In this document: positions 1 through 7,773 of the stretch, piece after piece | Layout: every line of letters begins with the position of its first letter | Position numbering within the stretch: the first letter of the stretch is position 1 | From: Mycolicibacter kumamotonensis | GTDB taxonomy: Bacteria; Actinomycetota; Actinomycetes; Mycobacteriales; Mycobacteriaceae | Direction of reading: 5' to 3' | Assembly (NCBI RefSeq): GCF_002086285.1 | Contig: NZ_MVHU01000008.1 | Span: 1 to 64,000 of the forward strand | DNA length: 64,000 nt | The notes under the pieces: model-generated | The model's database searches: none | Seen by the model: the letters and a program-made list of their open reading frames with translations, nothing else | Told to the model about the DNA's origin: nothing | Translations under genes and position numbers: made by a program

Positions 1-2
1 CG

Positions 3-1715
3 GGCAACTGCTTCTTCGACATGGCTCCATCCTCGTTTCCAAGGTCTGGAGCCTCCATCAAACCCAGGGCGATTCACAACGAGGAACTCGACGAGCTGGG
101 TGGCACCGAGTTGGAGTTCCTGCCCATCACCACCGGGGCGTACCTCTACCTGTCCGGGACACCATTCAAGGCCTTGGCGACCGGCGAGTTCATCGAGGAA
201 CAGATATTCAACTGGACCTACAGCGACGAGCAGCGGGCCAAGCAGCAGTGGGCGAAGGACCACCCGGACGCATGGAACCCATACGGGGCGCTACCGGAGA
301 TGCGACTGCTGACCTATCAGATGCCCGACGAGCTGCTGGCGATTGCCAGCCAAGGGGAGTTCGACGAGTTCGATCTGAACGAGTTCTTCGCCGCGATCGG
401 CGATGGGCACGCAGCAGAGTTCAAGTACAAGGGCGATGTACAGAAGTGGCTCAACATCATCCGCGGCGCATACTCCCCGACTCAGATCGACAACCTCAAG
501 CTCGGAGGGAAGAAGCCGCCCTTCCCCTACTCGGACGTCCGCCTGCTGCCGTACATGAACCATTCCTTCTGGTTCCTTCCATCGGTCGCTGCGTGCCAGG
601 CGATGGCGAATCTCTTGGCGGAGAAGCAGAACGTGTTCTACCACGAATACACCGTGCTCACGGTCGCAGGCCCAGGGGCCGGCGTCGGGCTGGCTGCGCT
701 GCCTCCCGTCCGCGAGGCGATCGGCAACGGACACGACTCGAAGACCATCACGCTCTCCTGTGGCAAGCTCACCACCGGGGTGACGGTGCCGCAATGGTCG
801 TCGATCCTGATGCTGCGCAACCTCAACTCGCCGGAGACATACTTTCAGGCGGCGTTCCGTGTGCAGTCGCCGTGGTCGATTAAGAACCCGGACGGTGACG
901 ACCCGAACCTGGAAGAGAATCTCAAGCCAGCCTGTTTCGTGTTCGACTTCGCGCCGACACGTGCTCTTCGGCAGATGGCCGAATACGGGATCGGGCTCTC
1001 ACCGGAAGTCCCCAACCCGGAGGACGCGGTGAAAGATCTGGTCAGCTTCCTGCCGGTGCTCGCCTACGACGGTTCCAACATGACCCAGGTGGACGCCGGC
1101 GGCATCCTGGATATCGCCATGGCCGGCACCTCCGCGACACTGCTCGCCCGGAAGTGGGAGTCGGCGCTGCTCGTCAACGTCGACAATGACACCCTGCGCA
1201 AGATTCTCGATAACCCCGCAGCTTTCGACGCTGTGATGCGGATTGAGGGATTTCGGGCGCTGGGGAGCGACATATTCGAAACCGTCATCAACAAGAGTGA
1301 GAAGGTCAAGGCGACGAAGAAGGCCAAGGGCGAGGACATCTCCGCTAAGGAGAAGAGGGAACTGACCGCGGAGGAAAAGGAGTACAAGTCGAAGCGGAAG
1401 CTGATCCAGGAGAAGCTGATCAAGTTCGCGACCCGCATCCCGGCCTTCATGTATCTCACCGACTTCCGCGAGAACACGCTCAAGGACGTCATCACGAAGC
1501 TTGAACCCGGTCTCTTCAAGGCGGTCACGGGCCTGACCGTGGACGACTTCAACCTGCTGGTTTCCCTCAATGTCTTCAACAGCACGCACATGAACCAAGC
1601 GGTGTTCGCATTCCGCCGCTACGAGGACTCCTCGCTGTCCTACACCGGGATCGACAGCCACGAGGGGCTCAGCCACCTGGGTCTGTACGACACGGTCGTT
1701 GCGCGAGAGGCGTAA
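3..1715 (+). CDS. SF2 helicase / type III restriction-like protein, C-terminal part (5' end outside window)
   Basis: The frame is open to the first base, so this is a partial gene of about 570 visible residues; the ATG at 21 is probably internal. The visible part starts just before helicase motif III (SGTPF, residues 45-49 from that ATG). Motif V-like TTGVTVP is at 251-257 and motif VI-like QAAFRVQ at 276-282, so this is the second RecA domain plus a lysine-rich helical C-terminus. Walker A and the DEAD/DEAH box must lie upstream. Proteins with this SGTPF and FRVQ pattern are usually annotated as restriction-type DEAD/DEAH helicases. It lies inside the integrated element and is most simply a defence-type cargo gene. 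Which nuclease domain is attached cannot be seen. Confidence 0.6.
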   Translation, partial: GNCFFDMAPSSFPRSGASIKPRAIHNEELDELGGTELEFLPITTGAYLYLSGTPFKALATGEFIEEQIFNWTYSDEQRAKQQWAKDHPDAWNPYGALPEMRLLTYQMPDELLAIASQGEFDEFDLNEFFAAIGDGHAAEFKYKGDVQKWLNIIRGAYSPTQIDNLKLGGKKPPFPYSDVRLLPYMNHSFWFLPSVAACQAMANLLAEKQNVFYHEYTVLTVAGPGAGVGLAALPPVREAIGNGHDSKTITLSCGKLTTGVTVPQWSSILMLRNLNSPETYFQAAFRVQSPWSIKNPDGDDPNLEENLKPACFVFDFAPTRALRQMAEYGIGLSPEVPNPEDAVKDLVSFLPVLAYDGSNMTQVDAGGILDIAMAGTSATLLARKWESALLVNVDNDTLRKILDNPAAFDAVMRIEGFRALGSDIFETVINKSEKVKATKKAKGEDISAKEKRELTAEEKEYKSKRKLIQEKLIKFATRIPAFMYLTDFRENTLKDVITKLEPGLFKAVTGLTVDDFNLLVSLNVFNSTHMNQAVFAFRRYEDSSLSYTGIDSHEGLSHLGLYDTVVAREA

Positions 1716-1752
1716 CAGACGGGATTCAGGGGGCTGCCATTTCGCAGTCGGT

Positions 1753-2451
1753 TTAATTGCCCGAATGCCTTGATAACGAGTTTCCCGGCTCCGGAGTAGG
1801 AGAATCGGAACCGGCAGCTAAGGCGGCACTTCGTAGGGTCTCGGCCGCAGATTGAGCGGCGCTGCAAGCAGCTGCAAAAGTTTGCCGAGCAGTCTCCATT
1901 GCAGTAGAGACTTGCTGCGCATGCGCCGAGTCAAGAACATCTGTATGGAGACGCACCGCAAGGGCACCGAGTACGTCAGCTTGGGTCAACCCGATGCCTG
2001 CGAGACTTTCGATGAGCTTGGCCGTCACTGCTGGTTCGCCGACTAGCATTCCAACCTCGATGAGATCCCCGGCCAGCGTGTACATCCGCGTACGGATGTT
2101 CTCGGCCTGGGCTACCAGCGGGGCGGCATCTCCCCAAGCGTTGAAATCTGGAATTGTCACCTCGGCGGGCATGCCAGGCTCTTGAGGCCATAGCTCCCTC
2201 ATCGGCGGCGCGGCCCTTACAGCTACTCTACGGCCGGGGGCCGGCACAAGCAGGCCCTCATCGCGGAGCTCTTGTACGGCCCGCCTAACGGTCATCCTTG
2301 CGACGCCAAAAGTTTTGGCTAGCTTTGTCTCTGCTGGAAGCCGCTCCCCGGGAGCCAGCTCGCCCGATGTGATCGCTTGTCGCAGCATGTGCGCGATCTG
2401 TTCGTATGGCAGCGCATCTTGGTCGCGATCAACCTGGTCGAACTCCAACAC
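1753..2451 (-). CDS. GntR-family transcriptional repressor (KorSA-like)
   Basis: 232 aa. Residues about 14-79 form a GntR winged helix-turn-helix, with the helix pair around LAKTFGVARMTVRRAVQEL and the wing ending in GRRVAVR. The C-terminal half is alanine-rich, helical and not an obvious UTRA or FCD domain. The start is a GTG preceded by AAGGGG. In pSAM2-type elements the GntR protein KorSA represses pra and its own gene, silencing replication and transfer. Here a 20-nt sequence recurs upstream of both this gene (2481-2500) and the pra-like gene (2677-2696), which supports that role. The ligand, if any, is unknown. Confidence 0.8.
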   Translation of the reverse strand: MLEFDQVDRDQDALPYEQIAHMLRQAITSGELAPGERLPAETKLAKTFGVARMTVRRAVQELRDEGLLVPAPGRRVAVRAAPPMRELWPQEPGMPAEVTIPDFNAWGDAAPLVAQAENIRTRMYTLAGDLIEVGMLVGEPAVTAKLIESLAGIGLTQADVLGALAVRLHTDVLDSAHAQQVSTAMETARQTFAAACSAAQSAAETLRSAALAAGSDSPTPEPGNSLSRHSGN

Positions 2452-2480
2452 GGCCCCTTAATCCTCGGACTGGCACCAAA

Positions 2481-2500
2481 CTAGCCAATAGCTAGACCAA
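2481..2500 (-). promoter_or_regulatory. Putative KorSA-type operator upstream of the gntR gene
   Basis: On the minus strand this site reads TTGGTCTAGCTATTGGCTAG, 30 bp before the GntR start. It matches 15 of 20 positions with the sequence before the pra-like gene (2677-2696); both consist of two TTG-CTA half-repeats in direct orientation. Shared sites at the repressor and activator promoters are what pSAM2 control would predict. Binding is inferred. Confidence 0.5.
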
Positions 2501-2753
2501 TCTACACGGTGTCGGCCTCAAGGCGTAGTCTCGCTAGCCCAGATGACCCACGTGGCCGGATAGCGCCTCTGGACCCACTTCCTCGCAGGTAATTGAGCTG
2601 TGAACGCACCTGGCACCGCCGCGTCGCCAGCACGCCAAACCGAGAAGGCGACCATCGCAGAGCCTTCGACACTTGATTTGTCTAGTCATTGTCTATACCG
2701 TAATTTTTGTCCGCCAGGAACCGCCGGTGGCCCGAAACAGAAGGGAACCAAAC
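2501..2753. other. Intergenic control region between gntR and pra
   Basis: About 300 bp separate the divergent GntR and pra-like genes. A frame open from a GTG at 2600 runs into the transfer gene, but its first 190 residues are overlapped by the pra-like protein in another frame, so I do not call it. Apart from the two operator-like sites and a possible promoter near 2678-2706, I see nothing in this stretch. Confidence 0.5.
2677..2706 (+). promoter_or_regulatory. Putative pra promoter with overlapping operator
   Basis: TTTGTCTAGTCATTGTCTAT at 2677-2696 contains the direct repeat TTGTCTA at 2678-2684 and 2689-2695. TTGTCT (2678-2683) and TAATTT (2701-2706), separated by 17 nt, could serve as -35 and -10 boxes, so a repressor bound to the repeat would occlude the promoter. 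The Pra-like start is 47 bp downstream. Confidence 0.45.
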
Positions 2754-3176
2754 ATGTCCATCCCCAAATGGCTTCAGATCACGCACGACCAGGTGTTTTC
2801 GTGCGGCGCGTTCGTCGTATCGGAAGTGACGCCGATGATCGACTTCAACCGGTCCTCCGGCGAGAACCGTGTCCAAGCGACCGACCGCGACACCGGTTTA
2901 CCGATGTGGCAGGTGGAGGCGCTCGACGGCGATCCGGCCGCACCGAAGCGCAGCCGCACCGTAACGGTCAAGTTCGCCGCCCAAACGCCACCCACCGCCC
3001 CCACCAATTCCAGCGGGACACCGTTCACGCCCGTGGTGTTCGAAGGACTGATGGGCCTGCCGTACATCGAGCGATCTGGAGACTTCTCCCGGATCGCGTG
3101 GTCCTTCCGAGCCGCGGGCATGACAGCGCCGGGCAAGACCTCCACCGCGGCGAACACGGGCAGGGCGTCGGCATGA
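2754..3176 (+). CDS. pra: Pra-like plasmid replication, integration and excision activator
   Basis: 140 aa starting at ATG 2754 with an AGAAGGG ribosome site 8 nt upstream; the longer open frame from 2673 has no comparable site. The N-terminus pattern (IPKW, then FSCGAFVVSEVTPMIDF), the centre (QATDRDTGLPMWQVEALD) and the end (GLPYIE, then RIAWSFRAAGM-APGK) resemble the proteins annotated in Streptomyces elements as replication, integration and excision activators. In pSAM2, Pra switches on the rep-xis-int genes and is itself repressed by KorSA. It overlaps the next gene by ATGA, implying translational coupling. Identification is from memory of the family. Confidence 0.75.
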   Translation: MSIPKWLQITHDQVFSCGAFVVSEVTPMIDFNRSSGENRVQATDRDTGLPMWQVEALDGDPAAPKRSRTVTVKFAAQTPPTAPTNSSGTPFTPVVFEGLMGLPYIERSGDFSRIAWSFRAAGMTAPGKTSTAANTGRASA

Positions 3177-4498
3177 ATCCCGACCCGTACGCGCCCGTCG
3201 GTTACGACATACCGCTGCTGTTCGACCACTTCCTACACTTGCTGATCAGTTTCGTCCTGTGGGTCGTGGTCGCCGTAATCATCGCCGGCGTCAGCCTGAT
3301 CTGCTGGCGGCTGGGCTCACCGGAAACCTACGAGGAGCACCTCGCTGGACCAGCGCGTCTCCTACGCTGGCGGCTTTGGGCGCACATCTCGTGGCGACGG
3401 CTGTGCAAGCGCTGCGGCCTGTCAGGCTCTGAGCACGTCACCCGCCGTGATCGTGACGGACGTCAGGTCGCCGCGACCCGCTGGTTTCATCCAAAGCTGG
3501 TGGGCACCGGGGTTACCCACACCGGCCTGCGCTTGACCGTACGGGCGAGGATGGGACAAACCGTCGAAGACTTGGAGAGGGCCGTTCCGGCTATCCGCGA
3601 CGCCGCGCGTGCCCACTCGGCGCGCTCGGTCGTGGTCTCTCCCGGCACCATCCGCATCGAACTGGTCATGCGCGAACAGCTGTCGACGATCGGAAACCCC
3701 GCGCAGCCGACGACGGTGACCACAGCGCGAATAAGGCTCGGGCGATGTGAAAACGGCGCACCCTGGATTCTGCAAGTCGCCGAACGCCAAACCCTGACAG
3801 TTGGGTGCTCGGGCTCGGGAAAGGGGTCGGTGTTCTGGGGTATTGCCTGCGGCTTCGGCCCTGCGATCGCGGAGGGCCTGGTCCACCTGATCGGGATAGA
3901 CCTCAAGTACGGCATCGAAGTGTCCGTCGGCGCCCGCTTGTTTACCAGGGTCGCCACCACCGAAGCCGATGCAGTGAAAACCCTTGCCGCGGTGGAGCAG
4001 CTGATGGACAAACGGGGGGCGCGAACGGCAGAAAAGACCCGGCAGCACAGGGCCACGCAGTCGACTCCCCTAATCGTTCTGATGATCGACGAGTTGGCGG
4101 GGCTGACCGCGTACATGAGCGACCCGGCGATGCGCAAAGAAGCCAATGCCTCGCTGTCACGGATTCTGTCGAAAGGCCGCGGCCTCGGAATAGTGGTGGC
4201 TGCCTTCGTGCAGGATCCCCGCAAAGAAGTGATACCGATGCGCGGTCTGTTCACCCAGACGATCGCGCTCCGGCTCCGTTCCCGCGACGAGGTCGCCATG
4301 GTGCTCGGTGATGGGCTCGCCGACGTTGCACCAGCCCACCGCATCAGCCCAAACGATCCGGGGACCGGCTACGTCATCGACGAGGACGGGCAGGTAACCA
4401 AGGTGCGATCCGACTTCTGGACCAACGATCAAATCCGGTCCATCGCAAAGAAATACGGACGGACGCGCACTACAGAGGCAGGACCGCGCCATGAGTGA
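3173..4498 (+). CDS. FtsK/SpoIIIE-type DNA translocase for conjugal transfer (TraSA-like)
   Basis: 441 aa. A hydrophobic segment at about 20-45 anchors the protein in the membrane. Walker A is GCSGSGKGS at 211-219 and Walker B is LIVLMIDE at 300-307, followed by an SRILSKGRGLGIVVAA block typical of FtsK-like motors. Known TraSA/TraB proteins form a hexameric pump that moves double-stranded DNA between hyphae or cells without a relaxase. The start is the ATG overlapping the pra stop by ATGA; an in-frame extension to 2600 would only duplicate pra sequence in another frame. The next small gene overlaps it by 8 bp, so pra, tra and the following genes are likely one operon. Confidence 0.85.
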   Translation: MNPDPYAPVGYDIPLLFDHFLHLLISFVLWVVVAVIIAGVSLICWRLGSPETYEEHLAGPARLLRWRLWAHISWRRLCKRCGLSGSEHVTRRDRDGRQVAATRWFHPKLVGTGVTHTGLRLTVRARMGQTVEDLERAVPAIRDAARAHSARSVVVSPGTIRIELVMREQLSTIGNPAQPTTVTTARIRLGRCENGAPWILQVAERQTLTVGCSGSGKGSVFWGIACGFGPAIAEGLVHLIGIDLKYGIEVSVGARLFTRVATTEADAVKTLAAVEQLMDKRGARTAEKTRQHRATQSTPLIVLMIDELAGLTAYMSDPAMRKEANASLSRILSKGRGLGIVVAAFVQDPRKEVIPMRGLFTQTIALRLRSRDEVAMVLGDGLADVAPAHRISPNDPGTGYVIDEDGQVTKVRSDFWTNDQIRSIAKKYGRTRTTEAGPRHE

Positions 4499-4832
4499 CG
4501 ACTGGCCCCGCTTCGCGCCACCCGACCAGGATCAATTGGCGCGCCGGGCTGACGACCTTCGGCACCGCGCCGCGCTGGTCCGCCGATACGGCTGGGGCCA
4601 GTACCGGAGTCGCTGGTCCACGGGCGAAGTTCTCGGAGTCGCCTTGGTCCTGGACGATCAGGCCGAACTGTGGCGCCGCTTCGCAACAACGGAGTCCGCT
4701 CTTGCCGCCTGGGCATTCACCCTGTGGGGACTCGCACGCGGCGAAGACGATGTCGCAGCCGGACTGCCAGCCACCCTGGCCTGGTTCGAGTCTCTCCGGG
4801 ACCAGTCCACCAGGCCGCAGCCGCCGAGGTGA
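4491..4832 (+). CDS. Hypothetical protein between tra and xis
   Basis: 113 aa, not recognised. It overlaps the end of the transfer gene by 8 bp and its stop abuts the excisionase-like gene. The protein is rich in Arg, Ala and Trp and looks helical, with a hydrophobic stretch around ALAAWAFTLWGLA but no clear membrane helix and no cysteine pairs. In pSAM2-like elements the replication gene sits near this place; this product is far too short to be RepSA. It could be a small accessory or spread-type protein of the element. Confidence 0.6.
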   Translation: MSDDWPRFAPPDQDQLARRADDLRHRAALVRRYGWGQYRSRWSTGEVLGVALVLDDQAELWRRFATTESALAAWAFTLWGLARGEDDVAAGLPATLAWFESLRDQSTRPQPPR

Positions 4833-4837
4833 TCGAG

Positions 4838-5074
4838 ATGGTCACTCACGGCATCCGGGAAGCGCTCGTCACCGCTGGTGGCTTTCCAGAGCTGCTCACC
4901 GTCGATCAAGTGGCAGCACTGCTCGGCGTCTCCGCTGCAACCCTCAACCGCTGGGCCGCGCTCCGCGAAGCCACCGGTGAGCAGATCGGTCCGCCCTGCT
5001 ACACGCTGTCGGAGCGGGTGCGGCGCTGGGATTGCGCGGAGGTCCGCTCCTGGCTCAAGCAGGTGCGTCGCTAA
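4838..5074 (+). CDS. Excisionase-like helix-turn-helix protein (Xis)
   Basis: 78 aa from ATG 4838, which has GAGG 8 nt upstream; a GTG at 4829 overlapping the previous stop is an alternative (81 aa). The core is a MerR/excisionase-type helix-turn-helix (LLTVDQVAALLGVSAATLNRW), followed by a wing-like segment ending WDCAEVRSWL, as in AlpA/Xis proteins that bind next to attachment sites and direct the integrase to excision. The TAATG junction with the integrase gene means the two are co-translated. An unusual feature is the 10-residue insertion (ATGEQIGPPC) after the recognition helix. Confidence 0.7.
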   Translation: MVTHGIREALVTAGGFPELLTVDQVAALLGVSAATLNRWAALREATGEQIGPPCYTLSERVRRWDCAEVRSWLKQVRR

Positions 5075-6228
5075 TGGCCGGCAACACGCCGCGCGGCATC
5101 CGAAAGCGCACCAATACGGCCGGACAGCCCCGCTACCAAGTCCGCTACCTGATTCGTGATCCTGACGCGCCATCCGGTTGGGTTGAAACGTCCGCCACGT
5201 TCCCGACTCTGCGCGAGGCGAAGGCGTTCAAGTCCGAACGCGACAACGAGGCCGCACTCGGTGCACGGCGGTTCGACCCGCGCCTCGGCCGCACACCACT
5301 GAATCGGATCTGGGCACAGTTCTCCGACTCCAAGAAACCCGCGGTGTCACCGAAGACTTGGAGCGGCTACACCCAGCACTGGGAACTGCGCATCTCGCCC
5401 CGGTTCGGTCATGTGCCGGTTGATGAAATCACCCGCGCTGACGTCCAGGCTTTCGTTGACGGGCTCACGGTCGGGCCGTGGGCGAAGGTGTCCACGTTGC
5501 GGCTCCTGCGGTCAATCCTCGACGTCGCTTACCAGGACGGCCGAATCCACCGCAATCCTGCGATCGGTGTGTCGGCGGGTCGGATTCCCGAGCGGGAGCG
5601 CCACCGCTACCTCACCGCGCAGGAGGTCCAGATACTCGCCATAGCTTGCGGAGACCAGGGCGATGTCGTGACAATCCTCGCCTACACCGGCCTGCGCTGG
5701 TCCGAACTCGTCGGCCTTCGCGTCAAGGACGTCGACCTGGTAGCCCGCCGCCTCTATGTCCGACGGGCCGCGCCCGAGGTGGTAGGCCGCATCGTCATCG
5801 GGCCGCCGAAGACCCGCGCCGGTATCCGAGCCGTCCCGCTCCCCCTAGTCGTCGTCGACATCCTCAAAACGCGGATCGGTGGGCGGGCTCCCGACGAGCC
5901 CGCCGTCACCTCGCCCAACGGGGCATTGCTGCGATCGAACAACTGGCGCCGACACACGCACTGGAACAAGGCCCTGAAGAAGACCGGGCTGGCGCCGTTG
6001 ACGATTCACGATCTGCGCCATACCTACGCCAGCCTGGCCAGAAAGTCCGGCGCAGACCTCAGATATGTGCAGAAAACCATGGGCCATTCGACACCGACCG
6101 TGACCGCGAATATCTACAGCGACCTCTACGCCGACGAGCTGGATCAGGTGGCAACCAACCTCGATCAGCTACATGCGACCGAGATTCACACACCGACGAC
6201 CGGACAGAAACCGGACAAAGAAAACTGA
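5074..6228 (+). CDS. int: Tyrosine-type site-specific integrase
   Basis: 384 aa from ATG 5074, overlapping the excisionase stop by one base. It has an N-terminal arm-type binding region (about 1-70), a SAM-like core-binding domain (about 72-170) and a catalytic domain with Arg208 (TGLRWSEL), His312 and Arg315 (HDLRHTYAS), His338 (MGHS) and nucleophile Tyr348. Such integrases recombine short identical sequences, commonly in tRNA genes. The gene points toward tRNA-Phe, whose encoded 3' end is 38 bp beyond the stop, the standard geometry for an element integrated there. All catalytic residues are present, so it may be active. Confidence 0.92.
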   Translation: MAGNTPRGIRKRTNTAGQPRYQVRYLIRDPDAPSGWVETSATFPTLREAKAFKSERDNEAALGARRFDPRLGRTPLNRIWAQFSDSKKPAVSPKTWSGYTQHWELRISPRFGHVPVDEITRADVQAFVDGLTVGPWAKVSTLRLLRSILDVAYQDGRIHRNPAIGVSAGRIPERERHRYLTAQEVQILAIACGDQGDVVTILAYTGLRWSELVGLRVKDVDLVARRLYVRRAAPEVVGRIVIGPPKTRAGIRAVPLPLVVVDILKTRIGGRAPDEPAVTSPNGALLRSNNWRRHTHWNKALKKTGLAPLTIHDLRHTYASLARKSGADLRYVQKTMGHSTPTVTANIYSDLYADELDQVATNLDQLHATEIHTPTTGQKPDKEN

Positions 6229-6266
6229 CAACCGAGTGCATAACCCGTGTCTATGCAGGTGAAGAC

Positions 6267-6310
6267 TGGTGGCCAGGGCCGGGATCGAACCGGCGACCTT
6301 CCGCTTTTCA
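6267..6310. other. Presumed attachment site in the 3' half of tRNA-Phe
   Basis: The integrase gene abuts the 3' end of tRNA-Phe, so the core att sequence is expected inside the last 30-45 bases of the tRNA. The second copy would be beyond the left edge of the window, so the repeat itself cannot be shown here. A short inverted repeat, TGCATA/TATGCA at 6237-6242 and 6252-6257, lies between int and the tRNA and could be an integrase arm site. Confidence 0.5.
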
Positions 6311-6343
6311 GGCGGACGCTCGTACCAACTGAGCTACCTGGCC
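6267..6343 (-). tRNA. tRNA-Phe (GAA)
   Basis: The minus strand gives a cloverleaf with acceptor GGCCAGG/CCTGGCC, anticodon loop CTGAAAA (GAA) and T-arm loop GGTTCGATCC. The 3' CCA is encoded (6267-6269). It is the likely integration target of the adjacent element, which would preserve the tRNA sequence. Confidence 0.95.
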
Positions 6344-6372
6344 GGAAGGCACGTGTGCCTCGCCGCATAAAG

Positions 6373-6446
6373 CGACCCTGACGGGACTTGAACCCGCGAC
6401 CTCCGCCGTGACAGGGCGGCGCGCTAACCAACTGCGCCACAGGGCC
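6373..6446 (-). tRNA. tRNA-Asp (GTC)
   Basis: 74 nt on the minus strand, acceptor GGCCCTG pairing with CAGGGTC, anticodon loop CTGTCAC (GTC), T loop GGTTCAAGTCC. CCA is not encoded. It lies 29 bp upstream of tRNA-Phe in the transcript and is probably cotranscribed. Confidence 0.95.
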
Positions 6447-6478
6447 TTGCTCGTCGCTCCGCGTCTCCGCGATGCGAG

Positions 6479-6551
6479 TACCCCCTACGGGATTCGAACC
6501 CGCGCTACCGCCTTGAAAGGGCGGCGTCCTAGGCCGCTAGACGAAGGGGGC
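6479..6551 (-). tRNA. tRNA-Glu (TTC)
   Basis: 73 nt on the minus strand, acceptor GCCCCCT pairing with AGGGGGT, anticodon loop CTTTCAA (TTC), T loop GGTTCGAATCC. It is the first member of a Glu-Asp-Phe tRNA cluster read leftward. Confidence 0.95.
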
Positions 6552-6675
6552 CAGAACCGAATCTCTCCGGGGACTCGCAACGTGGTCACGTTGGGAGCTT
6601 CGCTAGCTTAGGGCACGGCGGGTCCAATCCTCAAACGCGGGCTCGATCGGGGAGGCAGTATTCTGTCCCGGCACG

Positions 6676-6751
6676 GCCCCTATAGCTCAGTTGGTAGAGC
6701 TACGGACTTTTAATCCGCAGGTCGTAGGTTCGAGTCCTACTGGGGGCACCA
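6676..6751 (+). tRNA. tRNA-Lys (TTT)
   Basis: Plus strand, acceptor GCCCCTA/TGGGGGC, anticodon loop CTTTTAA (TTT), T loop GGTTCGAGTCC, encoded CCA at 6749-6751. It is divergent from the Glu-Asp-Phe cluster; the 124-bp gap between them must hold both promoters. Confidence 0.95.
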
Positions 6752-6811
6752 CATCGATGGCGTCGGCGCGCCGTCGCCGCCGCACCGCCGGGTCAGCCGC
6801 TGTGATGCTTT

Positions 6812-7726
6812 TCATACCGACGAGCCGGGCAGTGCGGCGCTCAGATAGGTCAGATCGCCGAACGCCACCGCCAGCGGATCGTCGCCGTACTCCAGGCCGG
6901 CCTCGGCGTAGAGCTCGGTGACCTGCCGGCCCGACACCGTCCAGCCCGCCGCCGTCAGGTAGTCGACGATGTGGTTGCGCTCGCCGTGGTAGATCAGCTC
7001 GCCGATCTCGACCTCGCAGCCGATGGATTGCAGCTTCTCTCGGTGCTCGCGCCACTCCGGGCCGGAGAACACCGTGGTGTCCTGAATGAACTCACACGCC
7101 AGCCGGCTGCCCGGTGCGCTCAACCCGGTGATGGTGTCGAACAGGGCGTCCTGATCGTCCGGCTGCAGGTAGACCAGCAGGCCCTCGGCGCTCCAGACGG
7201 TGGGAGCGTTCGGGTCGAACCCGGCGGCGGTGAGCGCGGCGGGCCAGTCGTCGCGCAGGTCGACGGCCACCGTGCGGCGCTCGGTGGTCGGCTCGGCGCC
7301 CAGACCGGCCAGGGTGGTGGTCTTGAAGTCGATGACCTGCGGCAGGTCGACCTCATAGACGACGGTGCCGGCCGGCCAGGCCAGCCGGTAGGCGCGGGCG
7401 TCGAGCCCGGCGGCGAGGATGACGGCCTGGCGGATGCCGCCTTGGGTGGCGGACTCGAAGTGCTCATCGAAGAAGCGGGTGCGCACGCCCATGCCGTGGC
7501 CCATCCGGACCGGATCGAAGTCGTCGCCTTCGGGGAACGCGATGTCGCCGTCCACCATGCGGGTGAAGAAGTCGATGCCGACCGCCCTCACCAGCGGTGC
7601 CGCGAACGGGTCGTTGATCAGTTTGTCCGGTCCGGTGGTGGCCAGCGCACGCTGCGCGGCGACCATGGTCGCAGTCGCTCCCACACTGCTGGCCAGGTCC
7701 CAACTGTCACTGTCCGAACGCGTCAT
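6812..7726 (-). CDS. Class I SAM-dependent methyltransferase (leucine carboxyl methyltransferase-like)
   Basis: 304 aa. It belongs to the large mycobacterial family of putative S-adenosylmethionine-dependent methyltransferases. Seen: the N-terminal pattern [18 protein letters not shown], the SAM-loop region [11 protein letters not shown], the acidic strand motif [10 protein letters not shown] and the later [10 protein letters not shown]. The start is ATG 7726 with GGAAGGAACG upstream; in-frame sequence further upstream overlaps the next gene and is not used. These enzymes methylate carboxyl or hydroxyl groups of small molecules, but substrates of most members are unknown. It is monocistronic or the last gene of the leftward unit. 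Confidence 0.85.
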   Translation of the reverse strand: MTRSDSDSWDLASSVGATATMVAAQRALATTGPDKLINDPFAAPLVRAVGIDFFTRMVDGDIAFPEGDDFDPVRMGHGMGVRTRFFDEHFESATQGGIRQAVILAAGLDARAYRLAWPAGTVVYEVDLPQVIDFKTTTLAGLGAEPTTERRTVAVDLRDDWPAALTAAGFDPNAPTVWSAEGLLVYLQPDDQDALFDTITGLSAPGSRLACEFIQDTTVFSGPEWREHREKLQSIGCEVEIGELIYHGERNHIVDYLTAAGWTVSGRQVTELYAEAGLEYGDDPLAVAFGDLTYLSAALPGSSV

Positions 7727-7773
7727 CAACCGTTCCTTCCGAATTTCGCCATTAACCAAACTATCTAGACAGG

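Larger units (their letters stand above)
1..6266. mobile_element. Partial actinomycete integrative and conjugative element (pSAM2-type), right end
   Basis: Seen: a run of genes for a KorSA-like GntR repressor, a Pra-like activator, an FtsK/SpoIIIE-type transfer ATPase, an excisionase-like HTH protein and a tyrosine integrase, with the integrase ending 38 bp from the 3' end of tRNA-Phe. Known: this set and order is that of AICEs such as pSAM2, which insert into tRNA 3' ends and move as double-stranded DNA with one FtsK-like protein. Inferred: the right junction is the tRNA-Phe 3' end, and the left junction lies outside the window because the first gene is cut by the edge. No replication initiator (RepSA, RepAM or prim-pol) is visible; it may lie further left. 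Confidence 0.8.

Noticed and set aside
2600..3172. N-terminal extension of the transfer ATPase from GTG 2600
   Set aside because: It is overlapped by the Pra-like gene in another frame, and the ATGA start at 3173 gives a normal TraSA-like protein with its membrane segment at the N-terminus.
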